A stretch of 43,990 nt of DNA, from the NCBI RefSeq assembly GCF_003259175.1, contig NZ_QGOK01000034.1, positions 1 to 43,990 of the forward strand. The letters are read 5' to 3'. Below, one piece after another: positions 1 to 7,461 of this stretch. Positions within the stretch are counted from its first letter, which is position 1. Every line of letters begins with the position of its first letter. The position numbers were made by a program, and so were the translations under genes. The notes below the pieces were generated by a model that did not search any database, had not been told where the DNA came from, and saw nothing but the letters and a program-made list of their open reading frames with translations. The stretch is from Marinomonas shanghaiensis (GTDB taxonomy: Bacteria > Pseudomonadota > Gammaproteobacteria > Pseudomonadales > Marinomonadaceae).

Positions 1-79
1 AAAATGTAGGTCGGCCTTCAGGCCGTCAAAAAGCGTTCAGCCTTTGCAACCCCCTTGACGCGCTAAAGCACGACCTACA
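1..79. repeat. REP-like intergenic repeat at the 3' end of the D-lactate dehydrogenase gene
   Basis: TGTAGGTCG at 5-13 is matched by its reverse complement CGACCTACA at 71-79, and a small hairpin CGGCC-TTCA-GGCCG lies at 12-25. The first 14 bases (AAAATGTAGGTCGG) recur as an exact reverse complement at 27037-27050 next to another hairpin. The minus-strand stop codon (75-77) falls inside the right arm. The arrangement resembles enterobacterial REP/BIME elements. The family assignment is inference from two copies. Confidence 0.5.
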
Positions 80-2969
80 GCACCTGCGAGGATTGAGTCA
101 GTTGATCAACCAGATAGACGATGGATTGATACTCGATGCCGCTGTGTTCCGATAAGCCAATCTCGCAGGTGCGGCTGTTGGAGTAGCCCGCTTCGCAGCC
201 GTCTACGGCTTTGGCTAAGGTTTTGAGCGCGCTGGCATTAAGTTCGGGTGTGGAGAAACCTTTGTCGCCAGCAAAGCCACAGCAGGTAATGTCTGGCGGA
301 ATCACCACTTCATCGGCCAGTTGGTGGGCAAGTTGTACAAAGCTGTCAGCGAGCCCCATGCGGGTGGTGCTGCAGGTTACGTGTAGGGCGATTTTGCCAA
401 GTTTTTCTTTTACCCTGACATTCGGCATGACGTAAGAAGACACAAAGCTCACTTGTTCATGCAGGGTTAAACGAGGATCTAAGCTCTCTTTCATACTTAA
501 CAAGCAAGGGCTGACGTCACAGACGATGGGGATTCGGCCATTATCACTGGCTTCAAGCAGTAAACTATTGAGATCGTTGGCTTTTTGCTTGGCGGCGTCG
601 AATTGGCCTTTGGATTGAAACGCCATGCCACAGCATTGGCTATCTATGTCTTTGGGTACAGTGACTTTATAGCCTGCTTTTTGCAATACAGAGAACATCA
701 CCTCCATGACGGAGCGTTTATCTTCTGCATTCGGGCCTGCACCCATTACGCGAGTGGCGCAGCTGGGAAAGTAAATCACTTCTTTCTGTCTGTTATCCGC
801 TTGCATCTCATTACTTTGAATATCATTACATTGAATAACAGGAATAGATTTCAAAGACGCGGCAGCGCTGGGCATTTGTTTATGCCACTTCGGCACTGCG
901 CCGTGCGATACCTTGTTCATCATCGAAGTAACCGTCGACATGCCTGAATCACCAATAATGCGACGCGTGCCGCTGGCAAGATTAAGGCCGACTTTTGCTG
1001 TTTTGGTCACGCCTTCAAAATGATCGGCAATCCAGTAACCGACTTTGCTGTCTGGGTGACGATCATGTCGTAATTCGCGGGTTAAATCCCCCGTATTGAT
1101 GCCAACCGGGCATTGCATCGAGCACAAACCACAGCCAGCGCAGGTATCAACCCCTTGATAATCATACTCTTTTTTCAGTTCAGCGAGACGTTTCGGATTG
1201 GTGCCCATAGCGGTCAATCGCTGAATCTCACGCCAAATCACAATGCGCTGACGCGGCGTTAAGGTAATGGATTTGGACGGACAAGAGGATTCGCAGAAAC
1301 CACACTCAATGCAGGTATCTACCTTGTCATTGGCTTTCGGCAAGGGTTTGAGATTCTGCACATGCAAGTTGGCATTGTGCGATAAGATCACATCTGGATT
1401 GAGCAAGCCTTGCGGGTCAAAGGCGCGTTTGATTTCCCACATGATGTCGTAAGCTTCTTTGCCCCATTCCAATTCCACATAAGGCGCCATATTTCGGCCG
1501 GTGCCATGTTCTGCCTTCAATGATCCTTGGTATTTCACCGCGACTAATTGTGCGACTTCATCCATCAGTTGCTCGTAGCGTTTCACTTCGTTTGGATCAT
1601 CAAAACCTTGGGTAAAGACGAAGTGTAAGTTGCCTTCTAAAGCGTGACCGAACAAAATTGCTTCGCGATAGCCATGCTTTTGAAACACGCCTTGCAGCTC
1701 CAAAACACCCTCAGCAAGCTGTTCGACAGGGAAGGCCACGTCTTCGATAATCACCGTGGTACCAACAGGACGCACCGCACCTACGGCGGGAAATAAGCCT
1801 TTGCGGATCTTCCAATAAGAGTCATAAATGACTTTATCTTGAGTAAATTCAATGAGATTCAGTGTGGCTTGACCGCTTAAGGCTTGTTTCACCAAGGCCA
1901 GATTCGCTTCTAATTCCTCAGCATTGGCCGCGCGCACATCCACCAATAAACCGGCCGCTTGTGAACCAAGGGACGACAATATCTCCGGCATGCCCGGTTT
2001 GCCTTCCACCGCCCGCAAGCCAGCACGATCAATCAGTTCCACAGCAGAAACAGGCGAGCTTTTTAACGCCGTTACCGCTCGACAAGTGATTTCCATACCC
2101 TCAAAGAAGATCATCGCTGCGGCTTTAATGGGGTGATCAACCACGGTTTCGTAGGTAACTTCGCTGATAAAGCCCAAAGTCCCTTCGGAGCCAATCATCA
2201 AATGCAGCAAGATATCAAAGGGATCTTGGTAATCCGTTAAGCTGTTTAAACTGTATCCTGTGGTGTTTTTTAAACGATATTTGTGTCTAATTTTGTCGGC
2301 TAATTCATCATTCGCCTGCACACTTCTTGATAAGCGAATCAGCGTATCCAGCAAGTCAGCGTTGCGATTTCCAAAAGCTAAACGACTGGCGCCATCAGCG
2401 GTATCCAATAGGGAACCATCCGCAAAAATCAAACGGGCACTTTGAATCGTGTGGTAGCTATTTTGCGCCGTACCGCAGCACATGCCACTGGCGTTGTTCG
2501 CTGCGATGCCGCCAATCATACAAGCATTGATAGACGCTGGATCTGGGCCGATTTTGCGCTGAAAAGGCGCAAGCAACTGGTTCGCTCGAGCACCAATAAT
2601 ACCTGGCTGAAGTGAAATGCTGTGTCCACGATCATGGACTCGATGACCTTTCCAGTTATCGGATAATTGCATCAAGATGGAATCGGTTACCGCTTGCCCA
2701 GATAAACTGGTGCCTGCCGCGCGAAATGTCACAGGTAGGTTACGCTTTCGAGCTTCTTTTAATACCAACTGCACTTCTGCTTCATTGTCGACTCGCACCA
2801 CCAATTGCGGAATCAACCGATAGAAGCTCGCGTCCGTGCCATACGCCAAGGTACGCAGTGGATCACGGATCAATCGAGATTCATCAATCGCGCCTTTTTT
2901 CGCGTCTTTTAAGGCAAAGTATAAATCGTGGTATTGAGTGGCTTTATCAGCAAGTGAGTCAATGTTCAT
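75..2969 (-). CDS. lldE: D-lactate dehydrogenase, FAD-binding plus Fe-S (LldE/Dld-II type)
   Basis: Oxidises D-lactate (or a close 2-hydroxyacid) to pyruvate and passes electrons to the respiratory chain at the inner face of the membrane. The 964-residue protein has an N-terminal FAD-binding type 4 half (DPLRTLAYGTDAS, GTSLSGQAV, GSEGTLGFISEV). Two 4Fe-4S clusters follow, with Cys553-x2-Cys556-x2-Cys559-x3-Cys563-Pro and Cys610-x2-Cys613-x2-Cys616-x3-Cys620-Pro. Two CCG modules lie near residues 778 and 896. Its length and fused layout fit the roughly 940-residue LldE enzymes of Pseudomonas rather than single-domain GlcD. The divergent neighbour is an LldR-type regulator with two operators in between, which supports lactate as substrate. 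No lldP permease or L-lactate dehydrogenase is in the window. A different 2-hydroxyacid substrate remains possible. Confidence 0.88.
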   Translation of the reverse strand: MNIDSLADKATQYHDLYFALKDAKKGAIDESRLIRDPLRTLAYGTDASFYRLIPQLVVRVDNEAEVQLVLKEARKRNLPVTFRAAGTSLSGQAVTDSILMQLSDNWKGHRVHDRGHSISLQPGIIGARANQLLAPFQRKIGPDPASINACMIGGIAANNASGMCCGTAQNSYHTIQSARLIFADGSLLDTADGASRLAFGNRNADLLDTLIRLSRSVQANDELADKIRHKYRLKNTTGYSLNSLTDYQDPFDILLHLMIGSEGTLGFISEVTYETVVDHPIKAAAMIFFEGMEITCRAVTALKSSPVSAVELIDRAGLRAVEGKPGMPEILSSLGSQAAGLLVDVRAANAEELEANLALVKQALSGQATLNLIEFTQDKVIYDSYWKIRKGLFPAVGAVRPVGTTVIIEDVAFPVEQLAEGVLELQGVFQKHGYREAILFGHALEGNLHFVFTQGFDDPNEVKRYEQLMDEVAQLVAVKYQGSLKAEHGTGRNMAPYVELEWGKEAYDIMWEIKRAFDPQGLLNPDVILSHNANLHVQNLKPLPKANDKVDTCIECGFCESSCPSKSITLTPRQRIVIWREIQRLTAMGTNPKRLAELKKEYDYQGVDTCAGCGLCSMQCPVGINTGDLTRELRHDRHPDSKVGYWIADHFEGVTKTAKVGLNLASGTRRIIGDSGMSTVTSMMNKVSHGAVPKWHKQMPSAAASLKSIPVIQCNDIQSNEMQADNRQKEVIYFPSCATRVMGAGPNAEDKRSVMEVMFSVLQKAGYKVTVPKDIDSQCCGMAFQSKGQFDAAKQKANDLNSLLLEASDNGRIPIVCDVSPCLLSMKESLDPRLTLHEQVSFVSSYVMPNVRVKEKLGKIALHVTCSTTRMGLADSFVQLAHQLADEVVIPPDITCCGFAGDKGFSTPELNASALKTLAKAVDGCEAGYSNSRTCEIGLSEHSGIEYQSIVYLVDQLTQSSQVL

Positions 2970-3035
2970 AGGAGTTCCACGGCGATCGCCTTTTTATTAT
3001 GAGTAGAATAGTAGTTCTGAAAATTAACGCTAGAC

Positions 3036-3054
3036 AAATTGGTCATACCAATTT
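3036..3054. promoter_or_regulatory. LldR/PdhR-type operator 1
   Basis: AAATTGGTCATACCAATTT is a perfect palindrome with 8-bp arms and a 3-bp centre. It contains the TTGGT-N3-ACCAA core bound by PdhR and LldR proteins of the FadR family. It lies in the divergent region between the D-lactate dehydrogenase and its likely regulator. Confidence 0.8.
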
Positions 3055-3144
3055 ACCTTTTGAATATAAGGCACAGTAAGAATTCAAAGAAACTTTGTCA
3101 ACTGGTAGTTTAGTCGATATTTCGTGAATTTTAGCAGCAAGATT

Positions 3145-3161
3145 AATTGGTTTTACCACTT
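3145..3161. promoter_or_regulatory. LldR/PdhR-type operator 2 (imperfect)
   Basis: AATTGGTTTTACCACTT keeps the TTGGT-N3-ACCA core with one weak half. Its centre is 108 bp from operator 1. Two operators flanking the promoters is the layout known from E. coli lldPRD, where LldR can repress by looping. A weaker half-site (AACTGGT) sits at about 3100. Confidence 0.6.
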
Positions 3162-3222
3162 TTAAACTTATGCACAGTGACTACGAAAGCCACCGCTAGA
3201 GACGACATTTTCAGGAAACACT

Positions 3223-3999
3223 ATGGAATCCAATCACTTTGGTCGTGTTAAACAACCGAAAATCTCCGACATCATAATGAAAGAACTCGAAAGCATGATT
3301 TTAGAAGGCAGCTTTACGGCAGGACAAAAACTGCCACCAGAAAGGGAATTGGCAGCACGTTTTGACGTCTCTCGGCCTTCCTTACGAGAAGCCATTCAAA
3401 AACTGATCGCGCGCGGCGTGTTATTCAGTCGTCATGGCGGAGGGACGTATGTATCAGAGCAACTTGGCAGCTCCTTTGCCGATCCATTGCAGGATTTGCT
3501 CAGTTCCCACGATGAGTTCTTATATGACCAGTTGGAGTTTCGCGATGCGCTAGAAAGTCTCGCAGCATACTACGCCGCGTTGCGCAGTACCGATGCAGAC
3601 AAGACCAAACTCACACAGTGCTTTAATCAATTGGTAGAAGCCAACCAAAATAAAGCCTTTGCTTTGGAAGCCAAGCTCGATGTGGATTTTCACATGACCA
3701 TCGCGGAAGCAGCGCACAACGTAGTCTTGCTTCACACACTTCGCAGCCTGCACGCCATGTTGGCGAAAAGCATTTCAAGTAATTTGAGAAACCTATTTGA
3801 AAAACCCGCAGCACGCCAACGTGTAATGGAACAACACAGAAATCTGTATCAAGCCATCATGGAGGGCAATGCGGAAGACGCTCGCACCGCAGCGCATACA
3901 CATTTGGTGTTTGTGGAAGACAACTTATTGAAAATGCGTCAAGAGGAAACACGAATCCAGCGCTCGCTACGTAGAAACGAGCACCAGAATCCGCTTTGA
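3223..3999 (+). CDS. lldR: FadR-family (GntR) transcriptional regulator, LldR/PdhR-like
   Basis: A 258-residue regulator with an N-terminal winged helix (residues about 10-77; the motif GQKLPPERELAARFDVSRPS is typical) and a C-terminal all-helical FCD ligand domain (about 95-240) that in this subfamily binds metal and a small organic acid. The start has a RBS-like AGGAAA. It is divergent from the D-lactate dehydrogenase, and the 253-bp gap holds two TTGGT-N3-ACCAA operators, so autoregulation and lactate-relieved repression are likely. PdhR has the same DNA motif, and only the neighbouring gene favours LldR. The C-terminus is Arg-rich and ends 26 bp from the convergent shikimate dehydrogenase-like gene. 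Confidence 0.82.
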   Translation: MESNHFGRVKQPKISDIIMKELESMILEGSFTAGQKLPPERELAARFDVSRPSLREAIQKLIARGVLFSRHGGGTYVSEQLGSSFADPLQDLLSSHDEFLYDQLEFRDALESLAAYYAALRSTDADKTKLTQCFNQLVEANQNKAFALEAKLDVDFHMTIAEAAHNVVLLHTLRSLHAMLAKSISSNLRNLFEKPAARQRVMEQHRNLYQAIMEGNAEDARTAAHTHLVFVEDNLLKMRQEETRIQRSLRRNEHQNPL

Positions 4000-4025
4000 A
4001 CAATCTTTGGGGATTTCAGTGTGTA

Positions 4026-4916
4026 TTATTTTTCTGTACTCTCCAAATCAGTGCTGTCCAGATCTGTAATGTCCAAAGCATCACTCAATGCCGCTTTCAT
4101 CACCTTGATAGAAGGCGTTTTTCCTGTCCAGTATTCGAAAGCGATTGCGCCTTGCTGAACAAGCATGCCCAAGCCATTTACCGTTGTGCAGCCCTTAGTT
4201 TTCGCGGTTTGAATCAATCGAGTTTCAGGTGGGTTGAAAATCCCATCTGCAACGACCATGCTTGATTTAATCGATTCTGTGTTTATATCTAGCTCTGCAT
4301 CCACGTTTGGAAACAAGCCAATAGAGGTCACATTGATCACTAAATCCGTCTCGTCAGGAATCTGATATTGCTTTGTCCAAGCATGATATTCCGCGCCAGC
4401 AGACGTGTTATCGGTAACCAGTTTGGCAAGCTCTTCGCCACGCTCCTGGTTACGATTCACAATAGTGATGTGCGCCACGCCAGCTAGAGCCAGTTCAACC
4501 GCAACTGCTCGCGCCGCGCCACCAGCGCCAAATAAAACAACACGCTTATTAATGAGCTCTAAACTGGATTTAACGGATTCGACAAAACCACGGCCATCGG
4601 TATTTTCACCAATCAACTTGCCATCACGATTCACCACGGTATTGACTGCGCCAATGATGCGGGCCGACTCGCCTAAGTCATCAAGATGAGCAATAACAGA
4701 CACTTTATGAGGAATTGAGCAATTAAAACCGCGCCAGTTCATGGCTCTCGCACCTAATACGGCGTTTTCAAGATCATCAGGTTGGATTTCGCAATTGATG
4801 TAGCGCCAATCCAGACCCAAATCTCGATAGGCCGCTTCCATCATTACGCCAGTAGGATTTTCTAGCGCTGGCGTGGCAAAAGAACCGGTTAACTCGCTTA
4901 AGAAATGCTTCGACAT
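4026..4916 (-). CDS. Shikimate/quinate dehydrogenase-like protein (divergent AroE paralogue)
   Basis: A 296-residue two-domain protein of the AroE fold. Conserved features are SIPHK (Lys71, the catalytic lysine), NTV (Asn92 region), NTDGRGF (Asp107), the Rossmann loop GAGGAA (130-135), NRN as NADP-type selector, and NGLGMLVQQGAIAFEYWTG near the C-terminus. The N-terminal substrate motif His-Ser-x-Ser-Pro of true AroE (present as Ser14/Ser16 in the second copy at 15472-16272) is replaced by Ala-Leu-Glu-Asn-Pro at about 17-21. The substrate may therefore differ from shikimate. GGAGAAA precedes the ATG. It follows the MATE exporter on the same strand after 117 bp. The housekeeping AroE is the other copy, so this one is probably catabolic or belongs to a side pathway. 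Confidence 0.8.
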   Translation of the reverse strand: MSKHFLSELTGSFATPALENPTGVMMEAAYRDLGLDWRYINCEIQPDDLENAVLGARAMNWRGFNCSIPHKVSVIAHLDDLGESARIIGAVNTVVNRDGKLIGENTDGRGFVESVKSSLELINKRVVLFGAGGAARAVAVELALAGVAHITIVNRNQERGEELAKLVTDNTSAGAEYHAWTKQYQIPDETDLVINVTSIGLFPNVDAELDINTESIKSSMVVADGIFNPPETRLIQTAKTKGCTTVNGLGMLVQQGAIAFEYWTGKTPSIKVMKAALSDALDITDLDSTDLESTEK

Positions 4917-5033
4917 GCTGAGTTTTCTCCCTGTTTGGTGGCTTTAAAAAGAACACATCACCGCATGGTAGCAAACCCAGTCGCCAGAAAAATTTCAATT
5001 GTTAACAGAAGCCTTTACACAAAGTAATAGGCG

Positions 5034-6398
5034 TTATGAATTCGCGAACCAAACCCCTTTTTTCATATTTTGTAGATAGCACCAATACAGCGTAATGGCT
5101 CTGGCAATAAACAACATGGCTTGGCTAAGCCATAAACCATGGTTGCCAAGGTCTTGAGTGATAAACCATACAGGGAAGAACACGCCAACCACGCAAACAA
5201 TCATGGTGTTTTGCATTTGTTTTACGCTGGTTGTGCCAATGAAAACACCATCCAACATAAATGACCAAATACCCAACAGAGGGAAGAATATCAGCCAAGG
5301 TAGGTACAGTGCAGCATCATCCCGCACCGTTTGCACACTGGTCAGTAAGGCGATAATTTGATTACCAAACAGCCAAAATATCAGCATCAAAACAATGGCA
5401 GCGAGCAGCGCCCAATACGTCGAAAGCTGAATCACCTTTTTAAAATTGGCTTTGTCTTTACGCCCATAGTATTCGCCACACAAGGCTTCCACCGAAAAAG
5501 CAAAGCCATCCAAGGCATTAGAAATAATCATCAAGAAAGTCAGCAAAACCGCGTTGGCGGCAAGAACAGAATCCCCTTGGCGCGCGCCTTGAGCGGTAAA
5601 AAATAGCATAACCAACAGCAAGAGAATCGTGCGCACAAACAGGTAGCGGTTCACTCGGACCAAGGCCATATACTCGCGCCATTTCGCCAACACACTTAAT
5701 GGCACATGACCCGAAAAGCCTTGTAGTTTATGCCAAGCCAACACACCAGCAACCGTCACGCCAATATAATGCGCAAACACCGTCGCCCACGCCACACCAT
5801 CACTCGCCATGCCCAAGCCATAAACGGCGACATAATCGAGAATCATATTGGCCACATTGATCACCAACAGCATCCACAAAGGCCCTTTGGAATACTGCAC
5901 ACCGAAGAACCACCCCATTAAGGCATAGCCGGCTAATACCGCTGGCGCACTGAAAATCCGCGCTTCGCAATACAAACGCGCCCAAGGCTCCACTTCCTCG
6001 CTGGGTGCCATCAAGGTAATCGCTAAATCAATCAAGGACTCCCGAAAAAGAATCAGCATGAGCCCAATAAAAACGCCCATCAAAATCGATTGCAACAGCA
6101 ATTCTCGAACGCGTCGTTCATCGCCCTGACCGAGGGCTTGTGCGGTCAATCCGGTCGAGCCCATGCGCAAAAAACCAAACGCCCAAAACAGAAAACTAAA
6201 AATGCTCGCGCCAATCGCCACCGCCGCCAAATGTGTTGCCGTTCCTAAATGCCCCACTACCGCGGTATCCACTAAGCCAAGCAAGGGAGTCGTGATGTTC
6301 GACACCATAGGCGGCCACGCCATGCGCCAAATTTTTTGATTTAATACAATATTCGCACGATCTGAGCAAAAAACAGCCTTGGGGGATAACTTTGACAC
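5034..6398 (-). CDS. dinF: MATE-family efflux transporter, DinF subfamily
   Basis: A 454-residue inner-membrane protein with about 12 hydrophobic segments. The N-terminal signature (WRMAWPPMVSNITTPLLGLVDTAVVGHLG) is that of DinF-type multidrug and toxin extrusion carriers, which are driven by Na+ or H+. The start is GTG at 6398 with a GAGAG stretch upstream; an internal ATG would cut into the first helix. The region carries no SOS box that I can see, unlike E. coli dinF. The substrate cannot be told from sequence. It could be cotranscribed with the AroE-like gene downstream. Confidence 0.9.
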   Translation of the reverse strand: MSKLSPKAVFCSDRANIVLNQKIWRMAWPPMVSNITTPLLGLVDTAVVGHLGTATHLAAVAIGASIFSFLFWAFGFLRMGSTGLTAQALGQGDERRVRELLLQSILMGVFIGLMLILFRESLIDLAITLMAPSEEVEPWARLYCEARIFSAPAVLAGYALMGWFFGVQYSKGPLWMLLVINVANMILDYVAVYGLGMASDGVAWATVFAHYIGVTVAGVLAWHKLQGFSGHVPLSVLAKWREYMALVRVNRYLFVRTILLLLVMLFFTAQGARQGDSVLAANAVLLTFLMIISNALDGFAFSVEALCGEYYGRKDKANFKKVIQLSTYWALLAAIVLMLIFWLFGNQIIALLTSVQTVRDDAALYLPWLIFFPLLGIWSFMLDGVFIGTTSVKQMQNTMIVCVVGVFFPVWFITQDLGNHGLWLSQAMLFIARAITLYWCYLQNMKKGVWFANS

Positions 6399-6711
6399 TC
6401 GGGTCTCTCTTGTGGATAAAAATCAATCAAAATCAAACAGCAGCAACACGTCAATCTGTGGAAAATGATAGCAGTTATTCACATTCAGAGGCAGTTTTTA
6501 CTGGCTTTGTGCAGTAATTGATCAAAAACAAGCGATTATCAAGTATGGTTCTCGTTTAACACGGACTTACCCACACAAAACAGCAAAATAAATACAGCAA
6601 AATTCACATGTTCTAATATGGGATAAGTGATGCTTTTTTCCACAATCATGCGCACATCGTCGTAAAATTTTGCTAAACTTGCGTTTATTTTTTATCGCAC
6701 GGAGAAACCGA
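6399..6711. other. Intergenic region with possible FNR/ANR half-perfect box
   Basis: This 313-bp gap separates the divergent MATE gene and the small membrane protein/truncated haemoglobin pair. TTGATCAAAAACAA at 6519-6532 is one mismatch from the FNR/ANR consensus TTGAT-N4-ATCAA. That would suit oxygen control of the haemoglobin pair, but it lies about 190 bp upstream of the first gene. Otherwise AT-rich with no ORF that I trust. Confidence 0.3.
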
Positions 6712-6927
6712 ATGCCAAAGCAATTTAAGCCCTTTCTGGAAGGTTTAGCCGTCGGCTGTGTCTTTATCAGCATCACCATGTTGTTCCAAATTCCGCTGTA
6801 TATGAGTTTTATTATTGGTGGCTTAGCGGCCATTGGCGGCTATCGTAACTCGATCAAAATGGATCAAGAAAAAGCCGCAAAAAAAGCACAAAACCAGCCT
6901 AGTGAAACCAAAAAAGACGGCGAATAA
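6712..6927 (+). CDS. Small membrane protein upstream of truncated haemoglobin
   Basis: A 71-residue hypothetical protein. GGAGA nine bases upstream selects the ATG at 6712 over an upstream in-frame start at 6670. It has one or two closely spaced hydrophobic segments (about residues 8-44: FLEGLAVGCVFISITMLFQ and MSFIIGGLAAIGGY), then a lysine-rich, hydrophilic tail (about 47-71). Its stop codon directly abuts the ATG of the truncated haemoglobin, so the two are translationally coupled. I do not recognise the family. The coupling hints at a membrane partner for the haemoglobin, which is inference. Confidence 0.75.
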   Translation: MPKQFKPFLEGLAVGCVFISITMLFQIPLYMSFIIGGLAAIGGYRNSIKMDQEKAAKKAQNQPSETKKDGE

Positions 6928-7353
6928 ATGACTCTTTCTAACCCACCAACTTATGGCGAGGGCGATGCCACCTTACAAGCCGTGGGCGGCTTAAAGGGCT
7001 TGCAAAAGTTGGTTGAAACCTTCTATCGCATTATGCAAGACACGCCAGAATATCGACCTTTGTTTGATATGCATCCAAACGATATCGAACTGACCATAGA
7101 TAAACTGGTGTCTTTTCTATCGGGCTGGATGGGGGGAGAGAAACTCTTCTCGAAAAAATATGGCCCCATCAGCTTACCGCAAGCGCATGCTCATTTAATC
7201 GTGACAGAGAAAGAAAAAGCCATGTGGCTCAACTGCATTGCCGCGGCATTAGACGAGCTAAATTATCCTGAAGAGTTGAAAGCCTATTTGCTACCTCAAC
7301 TTGCCTTTCCTGCTGAGCGCATTCGACAGGTAAGTGCAGCGAGGCACCAGTAA
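6928..7353 (+). CDS. Group II truncated haemoglobin
   Basis: A 141-residue 2/2 globin. The group II signatures are present: the E-F region SGWMGGEKLFSKKYG, then the F-helix histidine in AHAHL and the G8 tryptophan in EKAMWLNCIAAAL. Group II proteins bind O2 and NO and are implicated in NO or peroxide chemistry. The ATG follows directly on the TAA of the small membrane protein. Downstream is NorR, convergent, with Hmp beyond it, so a role in NO or low-oxygen physiology is plausible. No GT-N7-AC NorR site or sigma-54 promoter is seen upstream, so it is probably not in the NorR regulon. Confidence 0.9.
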   Translation: MTLSNPPTYGEGDATLQAVGGLKGLQKLVETFYRIMQDTPEYRPLFDMHPNDIELTIDKLVSFLSGWMGGEKLFSKKYGPISLPQAHAHLIVTEKEKAMWLNCIAAALDELNYPEELKAYLLPQLAFPAERIRQVSAARHQ

Positions 7354-7376
7354 ATTATTCCTAGCTCTATTTCTAA

Positions 7377-7441
7377 TCAAAGCAAATGACATTCTGCCTC
7401 GAAACTATCGCCTACCTCGTATGAATGTCATTTTGCTTTGA
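7377..7441. repeat. Hairpin element with conserved 20-nt loop, copy 1
   Basis: Left arm 7377-7393 (TCAAAGCAAATGACATT) pairs with right arm 7424-7441, with one extra base in the right arm. The 30-nt loop contains TCGAAACTATCGCCTACCTC at 7399-7418, identical to the loop of a second hairpin at 26848-26894 whose stem is unrelated. It lies between the convergent truncated-haemoglobin and norR genes and may also act as a two-way terminator. Confidence 0.75.
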
Positions 7442-7461
7442 ATAATGTCATTCCGGTGTTT

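Noticed and set aside
6519..6532. FNR/ANR box as a firm regulatory feature
   Set aside because: It has one mismatch, is about 190 bp from the nearest start, and AT-rich gaps give such matches by chance; noted only in the intergenic entry.
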